From positions 1-13,668 of the forward strand of contig CAMLNE010000074.1 in the NCBI GenBank assembly GCA_946481265.1: a stretch of 13,668 nucleotides of DNA, in the 5' to 3' direction. This document shows positions 1-6,426 of the stretch, piece by piece (position 1 is the first letter of the stretch; each line of letters begins with the position of its first letter). The position numbers and the translations under genes were made by a program. This stretch comes from an uncultured Panacagrimonas sp. (GTDB lineage Bacteria; Pseudomonadota; Gammaproteobacteria; Nevskiales; Nevskiaceae). The notes under the pieces were generated by a model. That model had not been told where the DNA came from. It saw nothing but the letters and a program-made list of their open reading frames with translations, and did not search any database.

Positions 1-248
1 CGCGGCGGCCCCGGGACGACGCCAAGGAAGCGTAATAGCGGGCGAAGGTGGGCTGGAGGCGGGACCGAAGCGCCGTCGCCGCAGCGTGCAGGCGGACGCG
101 GAAGCGGAACGGTTCGACCCGTGCCCTTACCGCACAGCCGGGCGCAGCCGGCTCAGGGTGTCCCCGGGGTATGCCTCGCCGCCATGCGCGCAACGCAGGC
201 GCCTGCACCGATCGGCCGCGAGCGTGCGCCGACGACTGCCCTGCGCAG
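1..248. other. Flanking sequence with no confident gene
   Basis: No convincing gene is seen here. A plus-strand frame open from base 3 stops at the TAA at 33-35, with a charged ending (DDAKEA). It could be the last codons of a gene entering from the left, but ten codons are too few to judge. The 12-bp perfect palindrome GCAGGCGCCTGC at 195-206 lies downstream of the AraC-type gene. It has no loop or T-run, so it is not a clear terminator. Confidence 0.4.
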
Positions 249-1220
249 CTAGGATCGGAGTTCGCGCGGACACACGCCGAACTGGCGGCGAAAGATCTTG
301 CTGAACGTGCCCGAGTCGCGGAAGCCCCAGCGGTAGGCGATGTCGGTGATGCTCAGCTGTCGTGCGTCGCGCAGTTCGCGACGGCAACGCTCCAGCCGTT
401 GCTGGCGGATCCAGGCCGCGGGCGTGGATTCCAGCGCGTCGAACAGGCGATGCAGGTGCCGCTCGCTGATGCCGTTCGCACTGGCGATCTGTCGGGTGCT
501 GAGCTGCGGATCGTCGAGATGAGCCTCGATGTAGGTGAGCAGCTGGCGCAGCAGCGAAGTCGATCCGCCGCGCCCGGTCAGCGGCACCTTCGCGCTGAGC
601 GTGGCGGCGAGCAGTTCCAGCGTGGCGTTGAGCACGTGGCCGGCCGCGGTGGACGGCAGGGCGCCGAAGCTCTCGTCGAGCGCCAGCAGGTGGTCGATGA
701 ACAGGCGGCTGACGCCGGGCGCCACCTCCACGCGATGCCCGACGTAGTCGTCGGCCCGCGGCAGCACCCGGCGCAGCTGTGACTGCGGCACCGCGAAGGT
801 GACCTGGCGCAGGTTCTCGCCGGTGATGAAGGTCATGGGTCGGGTCGTGTCCCACAGCGCGAAGCTGCCTTGCGGCAACGGGACCTCCTCCTTGTCGATC
901 ACCAGGCAGATCGAGCCCTCCGCGATGTAGATCAGGTTGTAGAGCGCCTCGTCGTCCTGCGCGATCTCGTGCGAGCCGCGCGTGCCGACGATTCCACCCT
1001 GCACGGACGTCAGGTGCGTGACCCGGAAGCCGTCGAACCGGCCCTGCCGCGTGTAGGCGGGAAAGCGGTCGCAGCGGACCGGCTTGATGCTCCAGCGCAT
1101 GTGCGCGTCGACCACGAAATCCCGCCACCGATCGAACTGCTTGTGCGGTGCAACACGGGTCGTGCTCCATACCTCGGGGTCGTGCCATCCCTCGATCAGG
1201 GACGTCCGGTGTGCGGCCAT
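249..1220 (-). CDS. AraC-family transcriptional regulator
   Basis: Predicted 323-residue cytoplasmic DNA-binding regulator. The N-terminal part (about residues 25-210) resembles the AraC_binding_2 effector-sensing domain. The C-terminal part (about 225-323) holds two helix-turn-helix units: the first around LSTRQIASANGISERHLHRL (240-259), the second around 290-322 with the family signature IAYRWGFRDSGTFSKIFRRQF-G-PRELR. The ATG at 1220 was chosen because GGAGGA sits just upstream of it. An in-frame ATG at 1259 lacks such a site. The gene diverges from the four-gene cassette beginning at 1421, with a 200-bp spacer holding repeated half-sites, so it probably controls that cassette and perhaps itself. 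The effector is unknown. Family assignment is firm; the target is inferred from position. Confidence 0.93.
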   Translation of the reverse strand: MAAHRTSLIEGWHDPEVWSTTRVAPHKQFDRWRDFVVDAHMRWSIKPVRCDRFPAYTRQGRFDGFRVTHLTSVQGGIVGTRGSHEIAQDDEALYNLIYIAEGSICLVIDKEEVPLPQGSFALWDTTRPMTFITGENLRQVTFAVPQSQLRRVLPRADDYVGHRVEVAPGVSRLFIDHLLALDESFGALPSTAAGHVLNATLELLAATLSAKVPLTGRGGSTSLLRQLLTYIEAHLDDPQLSTRQIASANGISERHLHRLFDALESTPAAWIRQQRLERCRRELRDARQLSITDIAYRWGFRDSGTFSKIFRRQFGVCPRELRS

Positions 1221-1240
1221 GGCGTTCTCCTCCAGGCTCT

Positions 1241-1290
1241 GACGTCTGATACGTCTCATAGGCTGATTATGTACATCTCATTATGGACGC
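1241..1290. promoter_or_regulatory. Candidate AraC-type operator and divergent promoter segment
   Basis: Three similar 10-base half-sites lie on the plus strand: GACGTCTGAT (1241-1250), TACGTCTCAT (1250-1259) and TACATCTCAT (1272-1281). The second and third differ at one base and start 22 bp apart, about two helical turns, which fits direct-repeat binding by AraC-family proteins. The segment is AT-rich against GC-rich flanks. It contains ATTATG/CATAAT strings that could serve as -10 elements in either direction. Binding and promoter function are inferred. Confidence 0.5.
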
Positions 1291-1420
1291 ACCGGGCCGG
1301 GGGCCATATCCGGGCGGGCATGGGGTCCGGTGAGGTCCAGTTCCACGTCAGATCAGGCCAATCCGGCGTCCCGCAACCTGTCTAGGATCGCTTCACCACC
1401 CGCCTCACGAGGAGAACGCC

Positions 1421-1999
1421 ATGCTGGTCGGAACCGTCCCCCACAAGGATCTGACGCCGTACATGCGCAACATTGCCGACGACCTCTACCCCAAGGTCGA
1501 CCCCGCCTTCCTGCCGCACTTCCAGGAATACATGGGCCTGCTCGGCAACATTCCCAAGCACTGCGAGACCTTCTTCCCGTACTACTTCAGCATCTGGTTC
1601 GACAACAAGCTCGGCCCGCGCATCACCGAGCTGGCGCGCCTGGCCATCGCCCAGGGCACGCAGTGCCAGCTGTGCCAGGCCGTGCGCTACACGCCGGAAG
1701 TCGGCGAAAAGGACATCTCGGCCATTCCGGGCATCGATGCCGCGACGCTGAACGACAAGGAACGCGCCGTCGTGCGCTTCGCCACCGCGTTCGGCAACAA
1801 CCACCACGAAATCAACGAAACGCACTTCGCCGAACTCAAGAAGCATTTCAGCGACGAGCAGATCACCGAACTGCTGATGTGGAGCGCGATGGCACTGGGC
1901 CTAGGCCGCATCCTGAAGGTGACGCAGCTGGTGAGCGAGACCTGCCCGCTGCCCGAGCCGTCCGCGGTCGAGTGGACCAAGGACAAGAAGGCCGCCTGA
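1421..1999 (+). CDS. AhpD/carboxymuconolactone decarboxylase-like protein
   Basis: A 192-residue soluble protein of the AhpD-like/CMD helical fold. The core is ITELARLAIAQGTQCQLCQAVR (about 68-89). Glu70, Cys82 and Cys85 have the same spacing as Glu118, Cys130 and Cys133 of mycobacterial AhpD. The position of AhpD His137 is Arg89 here, and the residue before the second cysteine (AhpD His132) is Leu84. The redox cysteine pair is therefore kept, but the histidines of the peroxidase proton relay are not. Possible roles are a disulfide-dependent reductase/peroxidase or a decarboxylase-type enzyme; I cannot choose. The start has a strong GGAG six bases upstream. It is the first gene of the plus-strand cassette, 28 bp before the kinase-like gene, and probably shares its transcript. 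Confidence 0.85.
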   Translation: MLVGTVPHKDLTPYMRNIADDLYPKVDPAFLPHFQEYMGLLGNIPKHCETFFPYYFSIWFDNKLGPRITELARLAIAQGTQCQLCQAVRYTPEVGEKDISAIPGIDAATLNDKERAVVRFATAFGNNHHEINETHFAELKKHFSDEQITELLMWSAMALGLGRILKVTQLVSETCPLPEPSAVEWTKDKKAA

Positions 2000-2027
2000 T
2001 CCACGACTGCCACCGGGAGTAAATCGA

Positions 2028-3104
2028 ATGCCGCAGAGCATCGCCGTCGTCGCGCCCGAACAGGTCACCCCCGAGTGGATGACGCAGGCCCTCCGGGCGC
2101 GCGACATCGACGTCCGGGTCCGCAGCCTGCGCATGGACCAGGTCGGGACCGGCCAGCTGGGCGAGACGCGTCGCTTCCACATCGAGTACGAGGGCACGCC
2201 GGCACCCGGCGCGCCCTCGTCGCTGGTGGGCAAGTTCCCCTCGGCCAATGCCACGGCCGCCGAGTCCGGCAAGACCATGGGCTTCTACCGCTCGGAGGTC
2301 ATGTTCTACCGGGAGCTCGCGCACCGCGCGAAGATCCGCACCCCCGCGGTCTACGTGGCCGAGATCGACCAGGCCAACGACTTCACCCTGCTGTTCGAGG
2401 ACCTGGCGCCGGCCCGGCAGGGCGACCAGTTCAAGGGCTGCACGCTGGAGGAGGCACGCAAGGCGCTCAAGGAAGCGGCGATGCTGCACGCCGCGTTCTG
2501 GAACGATCGCGAACTGATGGCGCAGCCCTGGCTGTACGTGCCTGAAGGCGCGCAGGGCTTCTACACCACCGAGCTGATCGAGCGCTCCTGGGACCACATC
2601 AACAAGCACTACACCGACTACCTGACGCCGGAGTTCAAGCTGGTCGGCGACAAGTATGTGAAGAACCACGCGTACTGGAACCGTCCGCGCGACTTCCCGA
2701 AGACCTTCTCGCACTGCGATTTCCGCCCCGACAACATGCTGTTCGGCGGCCCCAACGATCGCATCTGCGTGGTCGACTGGCAGACCAGCAACTTCCTGGG
2801 CACCGGCATGGATGTCGCGTACTTCCTGAGCGGCATCTTCGACCGCGAAACGCGCAAGGCCAACGAGCGCGAGCTGCTCAAGGGCTACCACGAGGACCTG
2901 CTGGCGCTCGGTGTGAAGGACTACAGCTTCCATCACCTGCTGCGCGACTACGCGCATTACAGCTTCGCGGTGATCGCCGTGGCCATTGCCGCCACCCTGA
3001 TCGTCAAGCGCACCGAACGCGGTGACAAGATGCTGATGCACATGGCGCTCGGCGGCGCGCTGCAGGCCCTGGACAACGACGCGCTGGACGATCTTCCGGA
3101 CTGA
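2028..3104 (+). CDS. APH-fold small-molecule kinase (phosphotransferase family)
   Basis: A 358-residue protein with the aminoglycoside-phosphotransferase/choline-kinase fold. Visible landmarks are a presumed ATP-binding lysine in SLVGKF (Lys69), a glutamate in SEVMFYREL (Glu90), a hinge-like LLFEDL (121-126), the catalytic loop HCDFRPDN (229-236, Asp231 and Asn236) and the Mg-binding aspartate in VVDWQ (Asp250). All core catalytic residues are present, so it should phosphorylate a hydroxyl on some small molecule. The overall style resembles the ecdysteroid-kinase-like and ACAD10-type branches more than antibiotic kinases, and the context is metabolic. GGGAGTAAATCG precedes the ATG. It follows the CMD-like gene by 28 bp; the next gene is 162 bp away. 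Fold is confident, substrate unknown. Confidence 0.88.
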   Translation: MPQSIAVVAPEQVTPEWMTQALRARDIDVRVRSLRMDQVGTGQLGETRRFHIEYEGTPAPGAPSSLVGKFPSANATAAESGKTMGFYRSEVMFYRELAHRAKIRTPAVYVAEIDQANDFTLLFEDLAPARQGDQFKGCTLEEARKALKEAAMLHAAFWNDRELMAQPWLYVPEGAQGFYTTELIERSWDHINKHYTDYLTPEFKLVGDKYVKNHAYWNRPRDFPKTFSHCDFRPDNMLFGGPNDRICVVDWQTSNFLGTGMDVAYFLSGIFDRETRKANERELLKGYHEDLLALGVKDYSFHHLLRDYAHYSFAVIAVAIAATLIVKRTERGDKMLMHMALGGALQALDNDALDDLPD

Positions 3105-3266
3105 ACCGGGACGACGCCCAGCATGCGCCACGGATGTCGCGGGCCGCGGGCAGGACGGATGGGTTTCCTGGCAGCACGGCCATCGCGGTCCGCACATCGC
3201 ACCGTTGTCCGCGGATTCAACCGCAAGCCCCACGGCACGTAGCAGAAGAAACCGGGAGACAAGCCC
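3105..3266 (+). other. Intergenic gap inside the cassette
   Basis: A 162-bp gap between the kinase-like and VOC genes. No open frame, clear hairpin or convincing promoter is seen. The Shine-Dalgarno sequence of the next gene (GGGAG) lies at its right end. The gap is long for an operon, so a separate promoter is possible. Confidence 0.4.
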
Positions 3267-3944
3267 ATGAGACTCGCCAAGCCCCACCTGGATATCGGCC
3301 TGTTCACACGTCAGATCGGCAAGCACCGAGAATTCTGGGGCGGCACCGTCGGCCTGCGGCTGGACCACGAACTCGAACTCCGGAAAGGCTGGGTGCAGCA
3401 TCGCTTCGATGCGCATGACTCCGTGGTCAAGGTGAACCACTGGTCCGACGACCTGCCACCGCTGCCCGCCACCGGTTATGTCGGGCTCACCATCGCGCGT
3501 GCCGGGCATCCGGCGTGGGAAGGCCGGCATCCCGACGGCGGCTGGGTGCGGACCGTGCCGCCGGGTACCGACGGCATCAGCCGCATCGGGATCACGGTGC
3601 GCACGCCCCATCCCGCGCGGATGATGGCGTTCTACACCCACGCCATGGAGTTCGATCGCATCGATGCCACGACGGCACGTTGCGGCGACACGATGCTGTT
3701 TGTCGAACAAGGACCGGGCGGCAGCGAGACCGAGGACTTCGTCGGGCCCGGCTACCGCTACCTGACGGTACAGGTCTTCGATGCCGACCAGTCGATGCGG
3801 GACATCTTCGCGCGCGGCGGCCGCATCGCGCGCGAGGCGATCAGCTTCAAGGACGTCGCCCGCTACGGCTTCGTCAAGGACCCGGACGGCAACTGGATCG
3901 AGATGTCGGCGCGTACCTCGCTGACCGGGATCAAGCCTTCGTGA
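3267..3944 (+). CDS. Two-module VOC (glyoxalase/extradiol dioxygenase fold) protein
   Basis: A 225-residue protein with two vicinal-oxygen-chelate modules, about residues 3-98 and 102-218. The second is clearest: RIGITVRTPHPARMMAFYTH (106-125) and the end signature KDPDGNWIEM (205-213), with Glu212 at the usual C-terminal metal-ligand position. Module one starts HLDIGLFT with His7. At the start of module two the usual metal-binding histidine appears to be Arg106, so the classical two-His-one-Glu dioxygenase site is not obvious; a metal site using module-one residues remains possible. GGGAG precedes the ATG. Position third in the cassette, beside a GST-like gene, suggests a step in glutathione-linked or ring-cleavage chemistry, but this is inference. 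Confidence 0.83.
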   Translation: MRLAKPHLDIGLFTRQIGKHREFWGGTVGLRLDHELELRKGWVQHRFDAHDSVVKVNHWSDDLPPLPATGYVGLTIARAGHPAWEGRHPDGGWVRTVPPGTDGISRIGITVRTPHPARMMAFYTHAMEFDRIDATTARCGDTMLFVEQGPGGSETEDFVGPGYRYLTVQVFDADQSMRDIFARGGRIAREAISFKDVARYGFVKDPDGNWIEMSARTSLTGIKPS

Positions 3945-4046
3945 GAACCCGCGCGACCGATGCCTGCCCCGCGGCGTGCCGTCGCCAGCCGGCGCGCGCT
4001 GCTGCGCAAACCGTCGTAGAACGCAGAACGCCGAGGAGAAGCGGTC

Positions 4047-4823
4047 ATGGCCAGTTACGTCGAAGTTGCCGATGCCATCCCGATGAAGGGCCTGCGCGTG
4101 GTACTCACGCCGACGGTCCCGGGGCCGTTCAGCGAGGCTGCAAAGGGCATCCTGCACGTCAAGAAGCTGCCCTACGTCAAGGCGCGCCAGGACATCCTGG
4201 GACCCAATCCCGAACTGCTGCGCTGGAGCGGCCAGACCACCGCCCCGGTCGCCTGCTGGAACGACGAGCCGCCACGCAGCACCTGGATCGAGCAGCTCTA
4301 CCTGTTCGAGCGCCTGGCTCCCACGCCGCGGCTGATCCCCGAGGACTGGGACGATCGCCTGCTGATGTTCGGGCTGGCCAACGAGCTGATGAGCGAGAAC
4401 GGATTCACCTGGAACCGCCGTCACATCATGGTGCGCGACTTCACGCGTCCCGAGCAGCCCGAATCGACCCGCGCGGTCTACGAGAAGCTCGGCCAGAAGT
4501 ACTGGTACACCGCGGAGGCCGGTGCCGCCGCACCGCACCGCTGCGCCGAGATCCTGCAGCGCCTGGGCGCCCAGCTCGAGACGCAACAGGCCCGCGGCCG
4601 CCGCTTCTTCATCGGTGAATCCCTGACCGCCCTGGACATCTACTGGGCCGCGATCGCCGCGATGCTCGAGCCCCTGCCCAACGAGCTGTGCCCGATGCCC
4701 GACATGTTCCGCGACGTCTACACCAACACCGATCCGGTGCTGCGTGCCGCGACGACGCCGGCGCTGATGCAGCACCGGGATTTCATCTACCACGAATTCC
4801 TGGAACTGCCGGTCGATCTGTAG
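4047..4823 (+). CDS. Glutathione S-transferase-like protein
   Basis: A 258-residue cytosolic GST-like protein. The N-terminal thioredoxin-like half begins near residue 14 with strand LRVVLTPT, followed by PGPFSEAAKGIL at the start of helix 1. A proline after Ala66 (TTAPVACW) fits the conserved cis-Pro turn, and RSTWIEQLYLFE (77-88) fits the segment that usually contacts the gamma-glutamyl part of glutathione. The all-helical half contains SLTALDIYWAA (192-202), the typical GST folding/N-capping motif. No standard catalytic Tyr, Ser or Cys is certain; Ser29 is a candidate. GAGGAG precedes the ATG, 102 bp after the VOC gene. It may conjugate, isomerise or cleave a glutathione adduct made within the cassette. 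Fold is confident, reaction unknown. Confidence 0.85.
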   Translation: MASYVEVADAIPMKGLRVVLTPTVPGPFSEAAKGILHVKKLPYVKARQDILGPNPELLRWSGQTTAPVACWNDEPPRSTWIEQLYLFERLAPTPRLIPEDWDDRLLMFGLANELMSENGFTWNRRHIMVRDFTRPEQPESTRAVYEKLGQKYWYTAEAGAAAPHRCAEILQRLGAQLETQQARGRRFFIGESLTALDIYWAAIAAMLEPLPNELCPMPDMFRDVYTNTDPVLRAATTPALMQHRDFIYHEFLELPVDL

Positions 4824-4879
4824 CCCGCACAGCGCGTCAGATTCGTTCGGCACGGTGCGTCAGACGGGCAACCTGAACT

Positions 4880-4919
4880 CCCTCTCCCCCGCGACAGCGG
4901 GGGGTGGGTGGGGTGAGGG
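4880..4919. repeat. REP-like palindromic element, copy 1
   Basis: This 40-bp element has the layout CCCTCT, then the hairpin CCCCCGC-gaca-GCGGGGG (4886-4903), then GGGGTGAGGG. It lies between the converging GST-like and DUF1801 genes. Near-identical outer arms recur at 12848-12897 and, inverted, at 12945-12983. It may also slow or end transcription from the cassette, although no T-run follows. Confidence 0.8.
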
Positions 4920-4950
4920 ACCGCCTCTCCAAAAACAACGGTCGTGCGAT

Positions 4951-4977
4951 TGCGCCGCGTCCCTTGCGGGAGGCGCA
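4951..4977. terminator. Possible hairpin between convergent genes
   Basis: Arms TGCGCC (4951-4956) and GGCGCA (4972-4977) enclose CCC-ttgc-GGG (4961-4970), giving a GC-rich imperfect hairpin just before the end of the DUF1801 gene. There is no T-tract on either strand, so a terminator role is only suggested by position. Confidence 0.3.
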
Positions 4978-4987
4978 TGCACGGACC

Positions 4988-5383
4988 TCATTTCCAGCCG
5001 GGCAGTCGCCCCGCTTGCTTGATCCACTTGCGCAGCGCCGGGTCCTGCGCTTCGCCCAACGTCCGCAACTTCACATAGCGAGCGCCCTCGCCTAGCGGCG
5101 GCGCATCCTCGAGCTTCTCGCCGGCGAGGAAGACGAGATTTACGGAAACGTCATAGGCGACCATCTCGATGATCCACCCCTGCTTCTGTGTTCCGTAGTA
5201 CGCCTTCTTCCACTTGATGGCGTACTCGAGTCCCGAAATCGTCTTCCGGATCAGGCTATCCAGGTGTTCGACGATAGGCCGCAGATCCGGCATCACATGC
5301 CGGAGCCAATCATCGATCTCGACATGGCTGCCTGATGCAACGGGCGGCTTCTTGACCGATGTCGGTTTGAGGGGTTTTGCCAT
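4988..5383 (-). CDS. DUF1801 family protein
   Basis: A 131-residue protein resembling the DUF1801/YdhG-like family. After a lysine/proline-rich tail (1-20) come an acidic helix (VEIDDWLRHVMPDLRPIVEH, 21-40) and the strand segment GLEYAIKWKKAYYG (51-64), whose tryptophan-containing core is typical of the family. It ends LRKWIKQAGRLPGWK. The ATG at 5383 was chosen because the family homology begins soon after it; the upstream in-frame extension is low-complexity and unlike protein. A weak GAGG lies upstream. The biochemical function of the family is not established. It is downstream of the metallo-beta-lactamase-fold gene by 187 bp on the same strand. Base composition looks somewhat less GC-rich than the flanking operons. 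Confidence 0.8.
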   Translation of the reverse strand: MAKPLKPTSVKKPPVASGSHVEIDDWLRHVMPDLRPIVEHLDSLIRKTISGLEYAIKWKKAYYGTQKQGWIIEMVAYDVSVNLVFLAGEKLEDAPPLGEGARYVKLRTLGEAQDPALRKWIKQAGRLPGWK

Positions 5384-5488
5384 TGCAAGGCCTCGCGATG
5401 ACCCAACGCCGCCGTTGATCCGGCACTCAGCTTGCGCGTGCCGCGCTGGGCGGGTTGCGGTGTTGTCGGGCTTCTGGATTGCCGCACC

Positions 5489-5518
5489 GACCTTAGCCTG
5501 TAAAGCAGGCCTCCGGTC
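5489..5518. other. Imperfect hairpin in the gap upstream of the DUF1801 gene
   Basis: In the 187-bp gap 5384-5570, GCCTG (5496-5500) and CAGGC (5506-5510) form a short stem, with outer GACC (5489-5492) and GGTC (5515-5518) also complementary. It lies about 50-80 bp after the metallo-beta-lactamase-fold stop codon and could be a weak terminator or an operator. No T-run follows on the minus strand. Nothing else is recognised in the gap. Confidence 0.3.
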
Positions 5519-5570
5519 AGGATCCCCGCCCCGCGAACCTCCTCCCAACGACCCGGCATGAGCCCGCTTT

Positions 5571-6335
5571 TCAGCGGCCCTCGCCGGCCGCGTGCACGGC
5601 GATCGCACGGGTGCGTTCCAGCAGTTCAGGGCCTCCTGGATCTCCGTGACCGGGAACGGCGATCAGCGTCCGGCTCCCATATTTCCCGATGACGCGATCC
5701 GTCGACGATGCCCACTGACCCAGATCGGCGTCCTCGGTATTTCCGATTCCCGATGTGCGCAGCATGCAACCGCCGAAGAGCACGCCGGCGTGCTCGACGA
5801 ATGCCACCACGTTGTCGCGGGTGTGGGCCGGGCCGGGATAGAACATCTCGACCGCGGTACTGCCCAGGTCAAAACGCGTCCTGTCGCCCTTCCAGGTCCT
5901 GTCCGCCATGGGCAACCCGCGTCGCGGCGCATCCTCCTGCGACAGCACGTACGCATACGACAGGACGCCCTGCTGCCGCGCGATCTCGATTCCGCTCATG
6001 CGGTCGCCATGCGCATGCGTGACCGCAAGGCGAAGCGGCCGGTCACCCGCCAGCTCACGTGACTGGGCGAGCAAGGGCGCCATCTCCGACGTGCGCCAGC
6101 TGGTGTCGATCAGGAGCGCGCCCGTGGATCCAAGCACCAGCAGGCCATTGGACGGAAAAAGCCGGCCATCGTCGAGCCGATTCCACGTCGTGTGCCGCCA
6201 GACCCCGGCGGCGAGCGCCTCCATGCTCAAGGCGGGGACTTCGGCATCGACGGCAAGCGCCGACGTGGCGCCGGCCAGTGCGCAGCAACAGCAGGCCCGG
6301 AGGAAGTGGCGACGCGACAGGCGGTACTGGGTCAT
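5571..6335 (-). CDS. Exported subclass-B1-type metallo-beta-lactamase-fold protein
   Basis: A 254-residue precursor. The N-terminus SRRHFLR (7-13) matches the twin-arginine motif, followed by a Cys/Ala-rich hydrophobic stretch and a likely cleavage after SALA (28), so a folded metalloenzyme is probably exported to the periplasm. The mature part has every zinc ligand of subclass B1 in order: HAHGD (His107, His109, Asp111), GPAHTRDN (His171), GGC (Cys190) and VPGHG (His230). GN-TEDAD--W (198-208) also matches B1 enzymes, including the active-site Asn (199). The usual Lys224 position is Arg193. Beta-lactam hydrolysis is plausible but unproven; another hydrolase of the same fold is possible. The ATG at 6335 has a poor ribosome site. 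An in-frame ATG at 6365 with GGAG upstream would add ten residues. Confidence 0.88.
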   Translation of the reverse strand: MTQYRLSRRHFLRACCCCALAGATSALAVDAEVPALSMEALAAGVWRHTTWNRLDDGRLFPSNGLLVLGSTGALLIDTSWRTSEMAPLLAQSRELAGDRPLRLAVTHAHGDRMSGIEIARQQGVLSYAYVLSQEDAPRRGLPMADRTWKGDRTRFDLGSTAVEMFYPGPAHTRDNVVAFVEHAGVLFGGCMLRTSGIGNTEDADLGQWASSTDRVIGKYGSRTLIAVPGHGDPGGPELLERTRAIAVHAAGEGR

Positions 6336-6397
6336 GGGAGACGATTGTCTGCGGACCGACGCCATGCCAGGCGCCGCTCCGGCTCGAATGGAGGATC

Positions 6398-6418
6398 GGA
6401 TCGCTGCTGCAGCGATCC
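6398..6418. promoter_or_regulatory. Perfect 9-bp inverted repeat upstream of the metallo-beta-lactamase-fold gene
   Basis: Arms GGATCGCTG and CAGCGATCC are separated by CTG in the 91-bp gap between the VOC stop codon (6427) and the next start (6335). No T-run follows on the minus strand. It could be an operator for the downstream gene or a hairpin ending the VOC transcript. The sequence alone does not decide. Confidence 0.45.
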
Positions 6419-6426
6419 ACATCTGG

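Noticed and set aside
127..1188. A second minus-strand frame overlapping the AraC-family gene
   Set aside because: The other frame has the complete AraC signature and a good ribosome site; this one has none.
11..3118. 13-base repeat CCGGGACGACGCC at 11-23 and 3106-3118
   Set aside because: About one such match is expected by chance in GC-rich DNA of this length, and the surrounding bases do not extend it.
1863..4853. A 996-codon open frame on the minus strand opposite the plus-strand cassette
   Set aside because: It runs antisense to four genes with clear family motifs, is rich in Arg/Gly/Val/His without recognisable domains, and is expected from GC-rich codon bias.
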